A stretch of DNA of 58,361 nucleotides, from assembly GCA_903869595.1 (NCBI GenBank), contig CAIPZV010000039.1:1-58361 (forward strand), in the 5' to 3' direction. The position numbers and the translations under genes were made by a program. The stretch is from an uncultured beta proteobacterium. Lineage in GTDB: Bacteria > Pseudomonadota > Gammaproteobacteria > Burkholderiales > Burkholderiaceae_C. The notes under the pieces were generated by a model. It had not been told where the DNA came from. It saw only the letters and a list, made by a program, of their open reading frames with translations, and searched no databases. Within the stretch, counting starts at the first letter, position 1, and each line of letters begins with the position of its first letter. Shown in pieces: positions 8,474 through 20,151 of the stretch.

Positions 8474-9496
8474 TTAGCGCACCGCATTGATACGCTCTAA
8501 GAGGCCGGCGGGCCAGGTCTTGGCGTAATCGGCGTTTTGGTAAGCCGATTGCACGGTTTTATGGAAAGCGTCCAAGTCGGGCGTGCTCACTTGCAAGCCT
8601 TCTTTTTTGAAGAACTCAACCAGCTGGGCTTCTTCTTTCAGGCGGTTTTCATTGTTAAAGGCCGCTGCGGCTTGGGCTGCCGCTTGCAGCTTGCTGCGCT
8701 GGGCCGGGCTGAGCGCTTGCAGAGCTTTATTCGAGATGGCGATGAACAAGCCATCGACTAAGTGGCTGGTCAGCACAATTTGCTTGGTCACTTCGTAAAA
8801 CTTGGCGGCCTTGACGGTGGGCAGCGGGTTGTCCTGCGCGTCGATGGTGCCGGATTTCAGGCCCATATACACCTCACCAAAAGCCAGCGGCGTGGCCGTG
8901 GCGCCTAATGCCTCGCCCAAAAACAACCAGTCTTTGGAGCCGGGCATGCGCAGCTTGATGCCTTTGAGGTCCGCAGACGTGCGCACATTGCGCACTTCGC
9001 GCAAATTGAGTTGGCGCGTGCCAAGGTAGCAGGTGGACAGGGCGCTGATGTCCATTTTCTCGGACACGGTTTTGAAGAGTTCGGCGCCAATGGGTCCGTT
9101 AAAAATCTTTTGCTGTTGGGCGGGGTCACGCACCACATAGCCAGCGGTGAAGATGGAAAACTCGGGCACGATTTTGGCAATGTCGGCGGCTGATACGGTA
9201 GTCAGTTCTAGGTTGCCGCGCGCCATGGCGGCCGGCTCGGCGCCCTGCTTGAAAAGACTCGCGTTCAGATTGATCTGCACATCAAACTCGCCTGGCGCGC
9301 TTTTGTCTAAGTGCTCTTTGAACACCGTCCACATCTTGGCGTGCCAGTCGTCTGGCACCGCGGGCGATGAAATGCGCAGCACGGTTTTGCTCTGTGCCAT
9401 GGCGGGCAGGCTGTGGGCCAGGACAGTGGCTGCGCCTGCGGCCATCAGGCTGCGGCGGCGCAGTGCGCCGGTGGGTGCGAAATCAGGGTTTTGCAT
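8474..9496 (-). CDS. dctP: TRAP transporter substrate-binding protein (DctP)
   Basis: A periplasmic binding protein of 340 residues. The ATG at 9496 has AGGAGA seven bases upstream; the longer frame is not needed. Residues 13-35 form a Tat-like signal (RRRSLMAAGAATVLAHSLPA then MAQ). The mature part has the TRAP/DctP pattern: LKGIKLRMPGSKDWL, the Arg that binds a substrate carboxylate in this region, and GLKSGTIDAQDNPLPTV. It supplies ligand to the DctQM permease encoded downstream. Substrate is probably a small organic acid but cannot be named from sequence. Confidence 0.92.
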   Translation of the reverse strand: MQNPDFAPTGALRRRSLMAAGAATVLAHSLPAMAQSKTVLRISSPAVPDDWHAKMWTVFKEHLDKSAPGEFDVQINLNASLFKQGAEPAAMARGNLELTTVSAADIAKIVPEFSIFTAGYVVRDPAQQQKIFNGPIGAELFKTVSEKMDISALSTCYLGTRQLNLREVRNVRTSADLKGIKLRMPGSKDWLFLGEALGATATPLAFGEVYMGLKSGTIDAQDNPLPTVKAAKFYEVTKQIVLTSHLVDGLFIAISNKALQALSPAQRSKLQAAAQAAAAFNNENRLKEEAQLVEFFKKEGLQVSTPDLDAFHKTVQSAYQNADYAKTWPAGLLERINAVR

Positions 9497-9565
9497 GGTC
9501 TTGTCTCCTATGAAATTTCGTAGCTTTGCCAAAGTGTTGTCACTGGCGGTACGGTCCTCGAAGAC

Positions 9566-12157
9566 CTAGGACGCAAGCGCCTCCAGCAACTCGGTCTCAA
9601 TAGCAATCTGCGTTTTATTGTGCTGCAAAGGCGCGCCGTGAATCAAAAAAGTATCTTCCACGCGTTCGCCCAGAGTCGCCACTTTGGCCAGTTGCACCAC
9701 GATGCGGTGCTGCGCCAATACGCGTGCAATCGAATACAACAGGCCCAGGCGGTCGCTGGCAGAAATATTGAGCAGCCAGTTTTGTGCTTTTTCATCCGGG
9801 CGCAGCGTCACGCGCGGCGCAATCGGAAAGCTTTTGACGCGGCGCGACACCCGGCCTTTGCTGGGCGCGGGCAGCGGGCCGGCTTGCGCAATCGCTTGCG
9901 CCAGATCGACCTCGATCATATTGGTCAGTGCCTGGTAGTGTTCTTCCATGCCCGCCGAGGTCACCACTTCAAAGGTATCGAGCGCATAGCCATTGCGGGT
10001 GGTGTGAATGCGGGCATCGACCACGCTGAAAGAGGCCTGGTCAAAATACCCGCATATACGGGCAAACAAATCGGCCTGGTCCGGCGTGTAGACCAGCACT
10101 TGTAGGCCCTCGCCTACGGTGGAGCGGCGGGCACGCACCACCGGCGTCTTAGCATCCACATGGCGCGAGAGTTGTTTGGCATGCCACGCAATATCGGCCG
10201 CCTCGTGGCGCATGAAGTAGCTCACATCCAGCGTGTCCCACAAGGCTTTGTGGGCTTCAAAGGGCAGGGCGTGCAAGGCCAGCATCACCAGGGCCTCGCG
10301 CTTGCGGCTTTCCACTTCGGCCTGTGCATCGGGCGCGCGCCCGCCCAGCGCGCGTGCGGTGTAGCGGTACAGGTCTTCCAGCAATTTACCTTTCCAGGCA
10401 TTCCACACTTTGGGCGAAGTGCCGCGTATATCGGCTACCGTCAGCAAATACAAAGCCGTGAGATTGCGCTCTGTGCCCACGCGCTTGGCAAATGCGTTAA
10501 TCACATCGATATCGCTGAGGTCAGACTTTTGCGCTACATGGCTCATCGTCAGGTGTTGGGCCACTAGAAATTCGACCAGCGCCGTGTCTTCTGCCCCAAT
10601 GCCGTGCAACTTGCAAAAGCGCCGCGCCTCTACGCAACCCAATTCGGAATGGTCACCGCCGCGCCCTTTGGCAATGTCGTGGAACAGCGCGGCGATGTAC
10701 AGCACCCAGGGCTTATCCCAGCCCGCTGCCAGTTGCGAACACAGCGGGTATTCATGCGCGTGTTCCACCACAAAAAAGCGCCGCACATTGCGCAGCACTG
10801 TCAGGATGTGCTGGTCCACGGTGTAGACGTGGAACAAGTCGTGCTGCATTTGCCCGACGATGCGCCGAAACACCCACAAGTAGCGGCCCAGCACCGAGGT
10901 CTGGTTCATCAGCCGCATGGCATGGGTAATGCCTTGGGGCTGCATCAATATCTGGCGAAAGGTATCGCGGTTGACCGGGTCACGTCGGAAGGCGCCATCC
11001 ATCAAGGCGCGCGCGTTGTAGAGCGCGCGCAGGGTGCGGGACGACAAGCCTTTGATGCCCACGGTTTGCTGGTAAAGCAAAAAGGTTTCCAAAATCGCGT
11101 GCGGCTGGCGGTGGTAAACATCGTCGCTGGCCACATCGAGCATGCCGGCTTTGTCGTTAAAGCGTTCGTTGATGGGGCGCAGGCTGTGGGTGGAGGGATT
11201 GAGCCGTTCCTCGATATTCATCAGCAAAATTTGGTTGAGCTGCGAGACTGCTTTGGCCGCCCAGTAGTAACGCTTCATCAGCGCCTCACTGGCGCGCGCC
11301 AGCGCCCGGCCTTCGCCGCCGCTATTGGCGTAGCCAAAGCTGTGGGCCACCGCAGTTTGCAGGTCAAACACCAGTCGGTCTTCGCGCCGCTGCGCGGCCT
11401 GATGCAGGCGCACCCGGATCAAAAACAGCAGTGCCTGGTTGCGCTCTATATGCTGAATTTCCAACGCCGTGGCCAGACCCTTGGCTTGCAGTTCCTGCCA
11501 GGTGCCGCCCAATTGCGCGGCTTTAGCCACCCACATAATGGCTTGCAAATCACGAATGCCGCCGGGCGATTCTTTGCAGTTGGGCTCTAGCGCATAGGGC
11601 GTGTCTTCAAATTTGGTGTGGCGTTGGCGCAGCTCCAGCGTTTTGGCGACAAAAAACGCACGCGGGTCCAGTGCGGCCATGAAGGCGGTTTTGAAAGCGG
11701 CCGCCAGCGCCGGGTCGCCGGTAACGCAGCGGCTCTCCAGCAATGCGGTTTGCACCGTCACGTCTTTGGCCGCCTCGCTCAGGCATTCGGACAGCGTGCG
11801 CACGCTGGAGCCGATTTCCAGGCCCGCGTCCCAGCAGTTGCCGATAAAGGCCTCGAGGCGCTGGGCGCGCTCTGGATCCGGCGTTGAACCCGCCGCGTCG
11901 GGCAGCAGCACCAGCACATCGACGTCGGAATAAGGAAACAACTCGCCCCGGCCATAGCCGCCTACGGCCAGCAGCGCACAAGGTGCGCCCAGACCGGCCT
12001 GGTTCCACAGTTGAATAAGCAAGCCATCAGCCTGACGCGCCAACTGGCGCAGTATTTTGTGCACGCTGCGCGGTGAAAAACCGGGCGCTTGGAGGGGGGC
12101 GAGCAGTGCCTCTTTGCCGCTGCGGTAGGCGGCGCGCAGGGCTTGCAATTCGCTCAT
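9566..12157 (-). CDS. glnD: PII uridylyltransferase / uridylyl-removing enzyme
   Basis: GlnD senses glutamine and controls nitrogen metabolism by uridylylating or deuridylylating PII proteins. At 863 residues it has the full family length. The nucleotidyltransferase motif [19 protein letters not shown] is at about 66-84 with both catalytic Asp residues. The HD-domain motif [18 protein letters not shown] lies near 485-505 and carries the uridylyl-removing activity. Two ACT domains follow from about 680 ([19 protein letters not shown] and [17 protein letters not shown]). It is followed upstream by map on the same strand with 28 bases between. Confidence 0.97.
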   Translation of the reverse strand: MSELQALRAAYRSGKEALLAPLQAPGFSPRSVHKILRQLARQADGLLIQLWNQAGLGAPCALLAVGGYGRGELFPYSDVDVLVLLPDAAGSTPDPERAQRLEAFIGNCWDAGLEIGSSVRTLSECLSEAAKDVTVQTALLESRCVTGDPALAAAFKTAFMAALDPRAFFVAKTLELRQRHTKFEDTPYALEPNCKESPGGIRDLQAIMWVAKAAQLGGTWQELQAKGLATALEIQHIERNQALLFLIRVRLHQAAQRREDRLVFDLQTAVAHSFGYANSGGEGRALARASEALMKRYYWAAKAVSQLNQILLMNIEERLNPSTHSLRPINERFNDKAGMLDVASDDVYHRQPHAILETFLLYQQTVGIKGLSSRTLRALYNARALMDGAFRRDPVNRDTFRQILMQPQGITHAMRLMNQTSVLGRYLWVFRRIVGQMQHDLFHVYTVDQHILTVLRNVRRFFVVEHAHEYPLCSQLAAGWDKPWVLYIAALFHDIAKGRGGDHSELGCVEARRFCKLHGIGAEDTALVEFLVAQHLTMSHVAQKSDLSDIDVINAFAKRVGTERNLTALYLLTVADIRGTSPKVWNAWKGKLLEDLYRYTARALGGRAPDAQAEVESRKREALVMLALHALPFEAHKALWDTLDVSYFMRHEAADIAWHAKQLSRHVDAKTPVVRARRSTVGEGLQVLVYTPDQADLFARICGYFDQASFSVVDARIHTTRNGYALDTFEVVTSAGMEEHYQALTNMIEVDLAQAIAQAGPLPAPSKGRVSRRVKSFPIAPRVTLRPDEKAQNWLLNISASDRLGLLYSIARVLAQHRIVVQLAKVATLGERVEDTFLIHGAPLQHNKTQIAIETELLEALAS

Positions 12158-12185
12158 GGCATGCGCTGCCCGCTGGCCGCCGGGC

Positions 12186-13013
12186 TTAGGCGGGCTGGGA
12201 CTGCGCGGCAGTCACAAAAGCCGGGGTGGCCGGGCTGCCTTCCGACAGGGTCAGCACTTCGTAGCCAGTGGGCGTGACCAGCACCGTGTGTTCCCATTGG
12301 GCCGACAAAGAGCGGTCTTGGGTGACGATGGTCCAGCCGTCTTTTTCCGGGCCGTCTTTGATCTCTTTGCGCCCTGCGTTGATCATGGGCTCAATGGTAA
12401 AGGTCATGCCCTCCACCAGTTTTTCTAAAGTGCCGGGGCGGCCATAGTGCAGCACTTGCGGCTCTTCGTGGAACACCCGGCCTATGCCGTGGCCGCAAAA
12501 CTCGCGCACTACGCTAAAGCCTTGGTTTTCTGCAAATTTTTGAATTGCGTGGCCAATATCGCCCAGGTGGATGCCGGGCCGCACCATTTTGATGCCATGC
12601 CACATCGCGTCATAGGTAATGGCGCACAGGCGCCTGGCGGCGATAGACACTTCGCCCACCATAAACATGCGGCTGGTATCGCCATGCCAGCCGTCTTTGA
12701 TGACGGTCACGTCGATATTGACGATATCGCCTTTTTTGAGCGCTTTGTCGTTGGGGATGCCATGGCAAACCTGGTGGTTAACCGAGGTGCAGATGGACTT
12801 GGGGTAGGGCGTATTGCCGCCGCCTTTGTAATTGAGTGGCGCCGGGATACCGCCCTGCACATCGACGATGTAGTCATGGGCTAGTTGGTCCAGCGCATTG
12901 GTGGTGACACCGGCTTGCACAAACGGCGTCAGGTAATCCAGCACTTCGGAAGCCAGCTTACCGGCGACCCGCATGCCAGCAATACCGGCGGCGTCTTTAT
13001 AGGTAATCGTCAT
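12186..13013 (-). CDS. map: type I methionine aminopeptidase
   Basis: The enzyme removes the initiator methionine from nascent proteins. The 275-residue sequence has all five metal ligands in context: [20 protein letters not shown] (two Asp), [17 protein letters not shown] (His), [10 protein letters not shown] (Glu) and [20 protein letters not shown] (Glu). [11 protein letters not shown] supplies the second-shell His. Its C-terminal tail of about 20 residues past the core is Ala/Pro-rich. It lies directly between trxB (23 bases) and glnD (28 bases) on the minus strand. Confidence 0.97.
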   Translation of the reverse strand: MTITYKDAAGIAGMRVAGKLASEVLDYLTPFVQAGVTTNALDQLAHDYIVDVQGGIPAPLNYKGGGNTPYPKSICTSVNHQVCHGIPNDKALKKGDIVNIDVTVIKDGWHGDTSRMFMVGEVSIAARRLCAITYDAMWHGIKMVRPGIHLGDIGHAIQKFAENQGFSVVREFCGHGIGRVFHEEPQVLHYGRPGTLEKLVEGMTFTIEPMINAGRKEIKDGPEKDGWTIVTQDRSLSAQWEHTVLVTPTGYEVLTLSEGSPATPAFVTAAQSQPA

Positions 13014-13036
13014 GGGGGCGGATTATCCCACCGGGC

Positions 13037-14008
<972 letters not shown>

Positions 14009-14192
14009 TCAAAAAGGTAAGGAGGGCGCAAGCGGCCAGGCCTGGTGCCTGGAGAGACTTGCAATAAGCGGGCGCGGCAGGCCGCGCGAGCCCATATTTT
14101 ACGAAGCGCGGCGCAGTGCCCCGGCTACTGGTGTGGGTTAAGCTTCGGGCTTACAGCGCCCGCCCTGCGGAATAAGCTTTTGTACCGTACCC

Positions 14193-16604
14193 ATGACCTA
14201 TTCACTGCACACGCTCCACGCCGATACCCTCGAAGAAGCCCCCGAGCCCTCCGGATGGGCCCGGTTTGCCAGTGAAATCGTCTTGTTTCTGGGTTTTTTT
14301 GTGCTTGCTTTTTTGCTGCTGGCCTTTGCCAGCTATGCGCCCCAGGATGCGGGCTGGACAACTTCGGGCGCCGGTGGCGCCGTTCTGAACCGGGCCGGTC
14401 GTCTGGGCGCTTTGCTGGCTGATCTGGGTTATTTTTTGCTGGGTTACTCGGTATGGTGGTGTTTGGCGTTGGCGGGTCTGGCCTGGGCGCGTCTGGCCAT
14501 GCGAAGGATAAAAGGCGCGGACGACCAACCACCCTATGTCAAGCTGGATGCGGGCAGCCCTTTGTGGCTTCGCCATCCGCAAGTGGTTTTGTGGTTCGGC
14601 CTAGCCCTGCTGTTGGTATCGAGCACGGTATTGGAATACACCCGTTTGTACCGCTTAGAGTCGCATTTGCCAGGCCATAGCGGTGGCGTGCTGGGTTTTA
14701 TGTTGGGTACGCAAGCGGTGGGCGCGCTGGGCTTTGTGGGCTCAGGCCTCTTGGCCATTGGCGCAGGCTTGCTGGGTTGTGCCTGGGCTTTCCGGTTTTC
14801 TTGGTTGCACAGTGCCGAGGCTGTTGGGGGCTGGCTGGATGCACGATGGGAATCTTTCCAGGAGCGCCGCGCATTGGCGCAAGACCTGGAAATGGGCCAG
14901 CAGGCTTTGCGTGAGCGCGAGGTGTCTTTGCATCCCGAAGGGCCGCCTATGGACGGCAGCGCTGCGGGCGCAGCAGGCCAGGACGATGCACCAGACATTG
15001 CGCCCCTGATGGCGCCGACGGTATTTGCCGAGCCGCGTGTGCCGGTAGAGACGCAGCGCATGGTGGAATTGCCCAAGAGCACGCGGGTGGCCAAAGAGCG
15101 GCAAAAGCCCTTGTTTGCCGATATGCCCGACAGCAAGCTGCCGCAGGTGGCTTTGCTGGACGAAGCCTTGCTGCGCCAGGAAACCGTGTCCAACGAAACG
15201 CTGGAAATGACCAGCCGCATGATCGAGAAAAAACTCAAGGACTTTGGCGTGGAAGTGCGGGTAGTGCTGGCCCAGCCCGGCCCGGTGATTACCCGCTATG
15301 AAATCGAACCGGCTACCGGCGTGAAGGGCTCGCAAATTGTGGGCCTGGCCAAAGACCTGGCGCGCAGCCTGAGCCTGGTGTCTATTCGTGTGGTGGAAAC
15401 CATCCCCGGGAAAAACTATATGGCGCTGGAGTTGCCCAACGCCAAGCGCCAGTCCATCCGCCTGTCCGAGATTTTGGGCTCGCAGGTCTATAACGAAGGC
15501 AAGTCCATGTTGACCATGGGTTTGGGCAAAGACATTGTGGGCAACCCCATCGTCGCCGACCTGGCCAAGATGCCGCACGTGCTGGTGGCGGGCACCACCG
15601 GTTCGGGTAAGTCGGTGGGTATCAACGCCATGATTTTGAGCCTTTTGTACAAGGCCGAAGCGCGCGATGTGCGCTTGTTGATGATTGACCCCAAGATGCT
15701 GGAGATGTCGGTCTATGAAGGTATTCCGCATTTGCTGGCGCCGGTGGTGACCGATATGCGCCAGGCCGCGCATGGCCTGAACTGGTGCGTGGGCGAAATG
15801 GAAAAACGCTACAAGTTGATGAGCAAAATGGGCGTGCGCAATCTGGCTGGTTTTAACGCCAAGATAGATGAAGCCAAGGCCCAGGGCACCTTTGTGTACA
15901 ACCCCTTTAGCCTGACCCCCGAAGACCCGGAGCCGCTGGACCGGCTGCCGCATATCGTGGTGGTAATCGACGAGCTGGCTGATTTGATGATGGTGGTAGG
16001 CAAGAAAATCGAAGAGCTGATCGCCCGCCTGGCGCAAAAAGCCCGCGCCGCCGGTATCCACTTGATACTGGCTACCCAGCGCCCGAGTGTGGATGTAATT
16101 ACCGGCCTGATCAAGGCCAATATCCCTACCCGTATTGCGTTTCAGGTGAGCAGCAAAATTGACAGCCGCACCATCCTGGACCAGATGGGTGCCGAGGCTT
16201 TGCTCGGTATGGGCGACATGCTCTATATGCCCAGCGGCACTGGCTTGCCGATTCGCGTACACGGCGCTTTTGTCAGTGATGAAGAAGTGCACCGGGTGGT
16301 GAAGTACCTGAAAGAACAAGGCGGCGAACCCAACTATGTGGAAGGCCTGCTCGAAGGCGGCACGGTAGATGGCGAAGAGTCGCTGGACGGCGACAGCGGC
16401 GGCGAGAAAGACCCTTTATACGACCAGGCGGTGGAAGTGGTTTTGAAGAACCGCAAGGCCAGTATTTCGCTGGTGCAGCGCCACCTGAAAATCGGCTACA
16501 ACCGCGCCGCGCGCTTGGTAGAGGACATGGAAAACGCCGGCCTGGTCAGTTCCATGAGTACCAGCGGCCAGCGCGAAATTTTGGTGCCTGCGCGTGCGTC
16601 CTGA
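14193..16604 (+). CDS. ftsK: DNA translocase FtsK
   Basis: FtsK links chromosome dimer resolution to septum closure. The 803-residue protein has four or five N-terminal membrane segments (about 30-215), a short linker, and the RecA-like motor with Walker [15 protein letters not shown] at about 468-481, Walker B-type [12 protein letters not shown], and [20 protein letters not shown]. The C-terminal gamma winged helix ([20 protein letters not shown] and then [12 protein letters not shown]) reads KOPS sites. The linker is much shorter than in enteric FtsK, in keeping with many betaproteobacteria. It overlaps the extended lolA frame but not the preferred lolA start. Confidence 0.96.
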   Translation: MTYSLHTLHADTLEEAPEPSGWARFASEIVLFLGFFVLAFLLLAFASYAPQDAGWTTSGAGGAVLNRAGRLGALLADLGYFLLGYSVWWCLALAGLAWARLAMRRIKGADDQPPYVKLDAGSPLWLRHPQVVLWFGLALLLVSSTVLEYTRLYRLESHLPGHSGGVLGFMLGTQAVGALGFVGSGLLAIGAGLLGCAWAFRFSWLHSAEAVGGWLDARWESFQERRALAQDLEMGQQALREREVSLHPEGPPMDGSAAGAAGQDDAPDIAPLMAPTVFAEPRVPVETQRMVELPKSTRVAKERQKPLFADMPDSKLPQVALLDEALLRQETVSNETLEMTSRMIEKKLKDFGVEVRVVLAQPGPVITRYEIEPATGVKGSQIVGLAKDLARSLSLVSIRVVETIPGKNYMALELPNAKRQSIRLSEILGSQVYNEGKSMLTMGLGKDIVGNPIVADLAKMPHVLVAGTTGSGKSVGINAMILSLLYKAEARDVRLLMIDPKMLEMSVYEGIPHLLAPVVTDMRQAAHGLNWCVGEMEKRYKLMSKMGVRNLAGFNAKIDEAKAQGTFVYNPFSLTPEDPEPLDRLPHIVVVIDELADLMMVVGKKIEELIARLAQKARAAGIHLILATQRPSVDVITGLIKANIPTRIAFQVSSKIDSRTILDQMGAEALLGMGDMLYMPSGTGLPIRVHGAFVSDEEVHRVVKYLKEQGGEPNYVEGLLEGGTVDGEESLDGDSGGEKDPLYDQAVEVVLKNRKASISLVQRHLKIGYNRAARLVEDMENAGLVSSMSTSGQREILVPARAS

Positions 16605-16632
16605 CACGCGCTTGCCCTTGAAAAACTTGGCA

Positions 16633-17283
16633 ATGCGGATGTCCTACCCAGCCCTGTTGCGCGCCAGCTTGGGGCTGCTGGCCTTGAGTGCTATGGCTGC
16701 GCAAGCCACCGGGCTGGAGGCCTTGGAAGGCTTTATCAAAAACACCCGTAGCGGGCGCGCGCAGTTTGTGCAACAAGTGACCTCGCCGCCCAAAGAAGGG
16801 CAACTTGCGCGGGTGCGCAATAGCAGCGGCAGCTTTGAGTTTGTGCGGCCCAACCGCTTTCGCTTTGTATTTAAAAAACCGCTAGAGCAAATCATCGTGG
16901 CCGATGGGCAAACCCTGTGGCTGTACGACGTGGACCTGGCCCAGGCCACGGCACGCAAACAAGCGCAAGCCCTGGGCGCTACCCCTGCCGCGCTGATTGC
17001 GTCTGCCAGCGACTTGCGCGCTATGGAGACTGAGTTTGAGCTGAGTAACGCAGCCGCGTCCGACGGCCAAGATTGGGTGCTGGCGCGCCCGCGCTCTAAA
17101 GACGGCGGTTTGCAAGCCGTGCGCATTGGCTTCAAGGGTACGGCTTTGGCCACGCTGGAAATCCTGGACAGTTTCGGCCAGCGTTCGGTGATGCAATTTA
17201 CGCAGTTCGAAGCCAACCCGGCGATCGATAACGCCTTGTTCCAGTTCAAGCCACCGGCCGGTGTGGACGTGTTGCGCCAGTAA
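16633..17283 (+). CDS. lolA: outer-membrane lipoprotein carrier protein LolA
   Basis: LolA ferries lipoproteins from the LolCDE exporter across the periplasm. From the ATG at 16633 (MRMSYPALLRASLG) the protein is 216 residues with a signal peptide ending near AAQA. Family pattern: ALEGFIKNTRSGRAQFVQQV, SSGSFEFVRPNRFRFVFKKP, VADGQTLWLYDVDLAQAT and AAGVAPAAL-type helix reading TPAALIASASDL. A GTG at 16594 would overlap ftsK and is less likely. No strong ribosome site is visible before either ATG, so translation may be coupled to ftsK, whose stop is 28 bases upstream. Confidence 0.9.
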   Translation: MRMSYPALLRASLGLLALSAMAAQATGLEALEGFIKNTRSGRAQFVQQVTSPPKEGQLARVRNSSGSFEFVRPNRFRFVFKKPLEQIIVADGQTLWLYDVDLAQATARKQAQALGATPAALIASASDLRAMETEFELSNAAASDGQDWVLARPRSKDGGLQAVRIGFKGTALATLEILDSFGQRSVMQFTQFEANPAIDNALFQFKPPAGVDVLRQ

Positions 17284-17421
17284 GCGAGAGCGCAAAAGCG
17301 TATAGGCTGCGGCAGCCTAGATGGCCATAATCCTGCGTCTCTGCGCTATATGTTGCGCATAGGATTGCGAAAGGGTATGGGCTGATTGCGCCGTAGTCAC
17401 CTACCGCACAATCAGCATGAC

Positions 17422-18351
17422 TTAAGCTTCAGAAGGATGTCGCACTTCCCAGTGCGGTGTCCAGTTCCCAGCGACCCGTAAGTCAATCCCCGCATCATCC
17501 TCCAGCACTTTGCAAACCGTCATTTCACCGGCGTCTTTGCCGTAGCGCGATTGGGCTTCGGCAAAACGTTGGTGCGTGGCGCTGGTGAGTTCGTTACGGG
17601 TGCCGGTTTGGGCCACCAAGTCGGCGATCAGGCCCAGGTCTTTGAGGCACAACTCCAGGCGGAAAGACGGGTCGTAATGGCCGGCAAAAATCGAAGGCAC
17701 ATCGTGCTGCATCACAAAGCTTTCGGCAGCGCCGCCCTTCATCGCGGCCCACCACACGGCCGGCTCTAGCCCGGCCAGCTTCGCGGTGACCATGGCCTCG
17801 CCGATGGCGGCGGCGTGTATCAGCCACAGTTGGTTGTTCACCAGCTTGGCGACATAACCATTCCCATAAGCCCCCACGCGCCGGATGACACCGACCAACT
17901 CCAACACCGGGAGCACCAGCGCGATCGCCGCCTCGCCGCCACCGACGAACAAAATCATGTCGCCTCGGATGGCCGAGTCGATGGAGCCGGTGACCGGCGA
18001 GTCCACCGGCAGTCCGCCTGCGGCCTCAAAGGCGGCGCCCAATTCACGCATCAATTGCGGGCTGCTGGTGGTCATGTCAATCCAGGCTTTGCCCTTGCAG
18101 TGGGTGCTTAAGAAACCGTGGGTGCCGCGCACCACCTGCTCAATATCGGCGGGGCCGAACACCATGGTGAAGACAATGTCTGCCGCGTCCATGACCTGCG
18201 CTGGCGTATCGGCCCATTGCGCACCCTGCGCCAAAAATGCATTGGCCGCGTCGCGGTTGATGTCGTGTACCACCAGCGTGTGACCACCACGTGCGATGTT
18301 GCGGGCTGAGGCTGAGCCCATATTGCCTAGGCCGATAAATCCGATTTTCAA
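17422..18351 (-). CDS. NAD(P)-dependent beta-hydroxyacid dehydrogenase (3-hydroxyisobutyrate dehydrogenase family)
   Basis: A 309-residue dehydrogenase starting MKIGFIGLGNMGSASARN if the TTG at 18351 is used; GGGGAAA lies upstream at a suitable distance and the family usually begins exactly here. An ATG at 18378 in frame would add nine residues. The Rossmann motif GLGNMG, the substrate loop DSPVTGSIDSAIRGDM and the catalytic Lys in GYVAKLVNNQLWL are all present. Members oxidise or reduce short beta-hydroxy acids such as 3-hydroxyisobutyrate or tartronate semialdehyde; the substrate is not readable here. It lies downstream of a family 5 binding protein and may share its operon (92-base gap). 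Confidence 0.88.
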   Translation of the reverse strand: MKIGFIGLGNMGSASARNIARGGHTLVVHDINRDAANAFLAQGAQWADTPAQVMDAADIVFTMVFGPADIEQVVRGTHGFLSTHCKGKAWIDMTTSSPQLMRELGAAFEAAGGLPVDSPVTGSIDSAIRGDMILFVGGGEAAIALVLPVLELVGVIRRVGAYGNGYVAKLVNNQLWLIHAAAIGEAMVTAKLAGLEPAVWWAAMKGGAAESFVMQHDVPSIFAGHYDPSFRLELCLKDLGLIADLVAQTGTRNELTSATHQRFAEAQSRYGKDAGEMTVCKVLEDDAGIDLRVAGNWTPHWEVRHPSEA

Positions 18352-18443
18352 AATGGTTTCCCCAAGATAACTATGCATTGCAGCCAGCGCGGCAGTTGCC
18401 CCTTGGCAAGGTGCCGCGCTGGAATAAGGTGACTTGGCTTGGC

Positions 18444-20003
18444 TTAAGCGAACCAGCCTTTTTCGGCCAAGCGGTTGTCGTTCATGTCGTAACGCGCATG
18501 CGAGTCCAGGCCCATAAGTTTTTTGCTGCCGCCGTCCATTTGGTCACCGACGGCAAAGCAGACCATGCCAGCCTCTTCCGAAATAATGCGTTGCGCCTCG
18601 GCGTACATCTCGCGGCGCTTGCCTTCGTTCAGTTCAATACGCGCTGCGATGACCAGTTTGTCCATAGCCGCACTTTTGAAATGGGTGTCGTTCCAAGCGC
18701 CACCGCCCAAAAACTGGGTGGAAATTTGCAAGTCGGCAGTGGGGCGGTTTCCCCAAAAGACCGAGCAAAACGGCGCTTTCATCCAGACGTTGTCCCAGTA
18801 GCCATCGCCTGAGACGCGTTTGACTTCCATATTGATACCGGCTTTTTTCAGCGACTCTTGGTACATCACGCCCGAATCCACCGCGCCCGAGTAGCAACCA
18901 TCGGAGACCTGTACCTCCAGCGGCACGCTGATACCGGCTTTTTTGAAGTGGAAAGCAGCCTTGTCGGCGTCAAAGCTTTTGGCTTTAAGTGCCGCGTTGT
19001 AAAAGCGGTCCGCTGGGCCCACGGTCTGGTCGTTGCCCATAGAGGCGTAGCCGGAAAACACGTTGTCGATAATTTTTTGCCGGTCGATGCCGTACTTCAG
19101 GGCCAGCATCAGGTCACGGCTTTTGTAGGGGTCGGCATCAATGAGCGCCACAAAGCCGTAGCGGTTGCCGGTGCCCTTGGTGCGGGTGATGTTGATGTCT
19201 TTGTTTTTAGACAGCAGGGCCACGGTTTTGGGGTTGAGGCGGTTAACCGCGTCGACTTGTCCCGTCAGCAGCGCCTGCGTGCGGATCGCCGAATCCCCGA
19301 TGTAGCGCAGCTCGATGTTTTCAAAATTGCCGCGCCCGGTTTTCCAGTAATTGCCCGGCTTGCGCTTGGCCAGGATGCGCACGCCCGGCGTCCATTCCAC
19401 CAAGGTGTAGGCGCCGGTGCCGTCAGGCTTGGAGAAGTCGGTCGTGCCATTGGGCACGATCAGCAGGTGGTAGTCCGACAGCACAAAAGGCAGATCGGCA
19501 TTGCCTGATTTCATGGTGATCTGAATCTGGTGCAAGCCGAGTTTTTTGATGTCGATGATCGGCTCTAGGATGCCTTTGGCCGGCGACTTGGTTTCGCCGC
19601 GGTGCATATTGATGGAGTAAATCACATCATCGGCATCCAGCGTTTTGCCCGAGGTGAAGGTGATGCCTTTGCGGATATTGAAAATCCATTCGGCAGCGCC
19701 GGGTTTGGACTCCCAGCTTTCGGCCAGTTCTGGGGTGGCATTGCCTTTAGCGTCGATTTCTACCAACTGGTTCCAAAACATCAGGCTGTAGCTGATGGGG
19801 ATGGAGTCGGCATAGGTGCGCGGGTCCAGGCTGTCGGAGGCGGAGCCGCCTTCCATACCCAGGCGCAGCGTACCGCCTTTTTTCGGGGTGGATTGGGCCA
19901 GGGCGGGCAGGGCGGTCAGCGAACCGGCCAAGCCCAATGCGGCGGCGCCGCTGAGGAGTTGGCGGCGGTCCAGCGCCAGTGGGGTATCGGTGGAATGGAA
20001 CAT
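18444..20003 (-). CDS. ABC transporter substrate-binding protein, family 5 (peptide/dipeptide type)
   Basis: The 519-residue exported protein begins at ATG 20003 with AGGAGA nine bases upstream. Its signal (LDRRQLLSGAAALGLAGSLT with R13-R14) looks Tat-type. The mature part has the SBP_bac_5 pattern: KGGTLRLGMEGGSASDSLDP, NPTPELAESWE-like ATPELAESWESKP, WIFNIRKGITFTSGKTLDADDVIYSI and GTGAYTLVEW. Such proteins feed peptides, opines or similar ligands to Dpp/Opp importers, but no matching permease or ATPase genes are nearby. A LysR gene diverges 148 bases upstream, suggesting local control. Confidence 0.88.
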   Translation of the reverse strand: MFHSTDTPLALDRRQLLSGAAALGLAGSLTALPALAQSTPKKGGTLRLGMEGGSASDSLDPRTYADSIPISYSLMFWNQLVEIDAKGNATPELAESWESKPGAAEWIFNIRKGITFTSGKTLDADDVIYSINMHRGETKSPAKGILEPIIDIKKLGLHQIQITMKSGNADLPFVLSDYHLLIVPNGTTDFSKPDGTGAYTLVEWTPGVRILAKRKPGNYWKTGRGNFENIELRYIGDSAIRTQALLTGQVDAVNRLNPKTVALLSKNKDINITRTKGTGNRYGFVALIDADPYKSRDLMLALKYGIDRQKIIDNVFSGYASMGNDQTVGPADRFYNAALKAKSFDADKAAFHFKKAGISVPLEVQVSDGCYSGAVDSGVMYQESLKKAGINMEVKRVSGDGYWDNVWMKAPFCSVFWGNRPTADLQISTQFLGGGAWNDTHFKSAAMDKLVIAARIELNEGKRREMYAEAQRIISEEAGMVCFAVGDQMDGGSKKLMGLDSHARYDMNDNRLAEKGWFA

Positions 20004-20105
20004 GGCGAAGGTCTCCTCTAAGGTGGGTGGATTGCGGTGCATCACTTCGCATCCAACAGGACGCGCCAGACCAATGTAGGCGCTTGCCAATCTGAAGGCA
20101 AACGA

Positions 20106-20116
20106 ATAATTGTTAT
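20106..20116. promoter_or_regulatory. short A/T palindrome in the LysR intergenic region
   Basis: ATAA-TTG-TTAT is a perfect inverted repeat a few bases upstream of the stronger LysR-type site. It overlaps a possible -10 element (TATGCT at 20115-20120) for the LysR gene. It may be a second contact site for the regulator or chance A/T-rich promoter sequence. Confidence 0.3.
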
Positions 20117-20122
20117 GCTAGG

Positions 20123-20139
20123 TATCAAGAATCCTGATA
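20123..20139. promoter_or_regulatory. LysR-type operator candidate (T-N11-A palindrome)
   Basis: TATCA, seven bases, TGATA is a perfect inverted repeat that contains the classic T-N11-A LysR box. It lies 12 bases upstream of the LysR start codon in the divergent gap between the regulator and the binding-protein gene. The position near the expected transcription start of the regulator fits autorepression, a common LysR arrangement, and the same complex could act on the divergent promoter. Confidence 0.55.
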
Positions 20140-20151
20140 AAAGAGGCCGCA

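Noticed and set aside
14742..16319. A long minus-strand open frame of 525 codons opposite ftsK, rich in His, Gln and Arg.
   Set aside because: Composition is that of an antisense shadow in high-GC DNA, and FtsK motifs on plus are complete.
17303..17319. A short inverted repeat (TAGGCTG, CGG, CAGCCTA) between lolA and the dehydrogenase.
   Set aside because: A seven-base stem without a T run; too weak to call a terminator.
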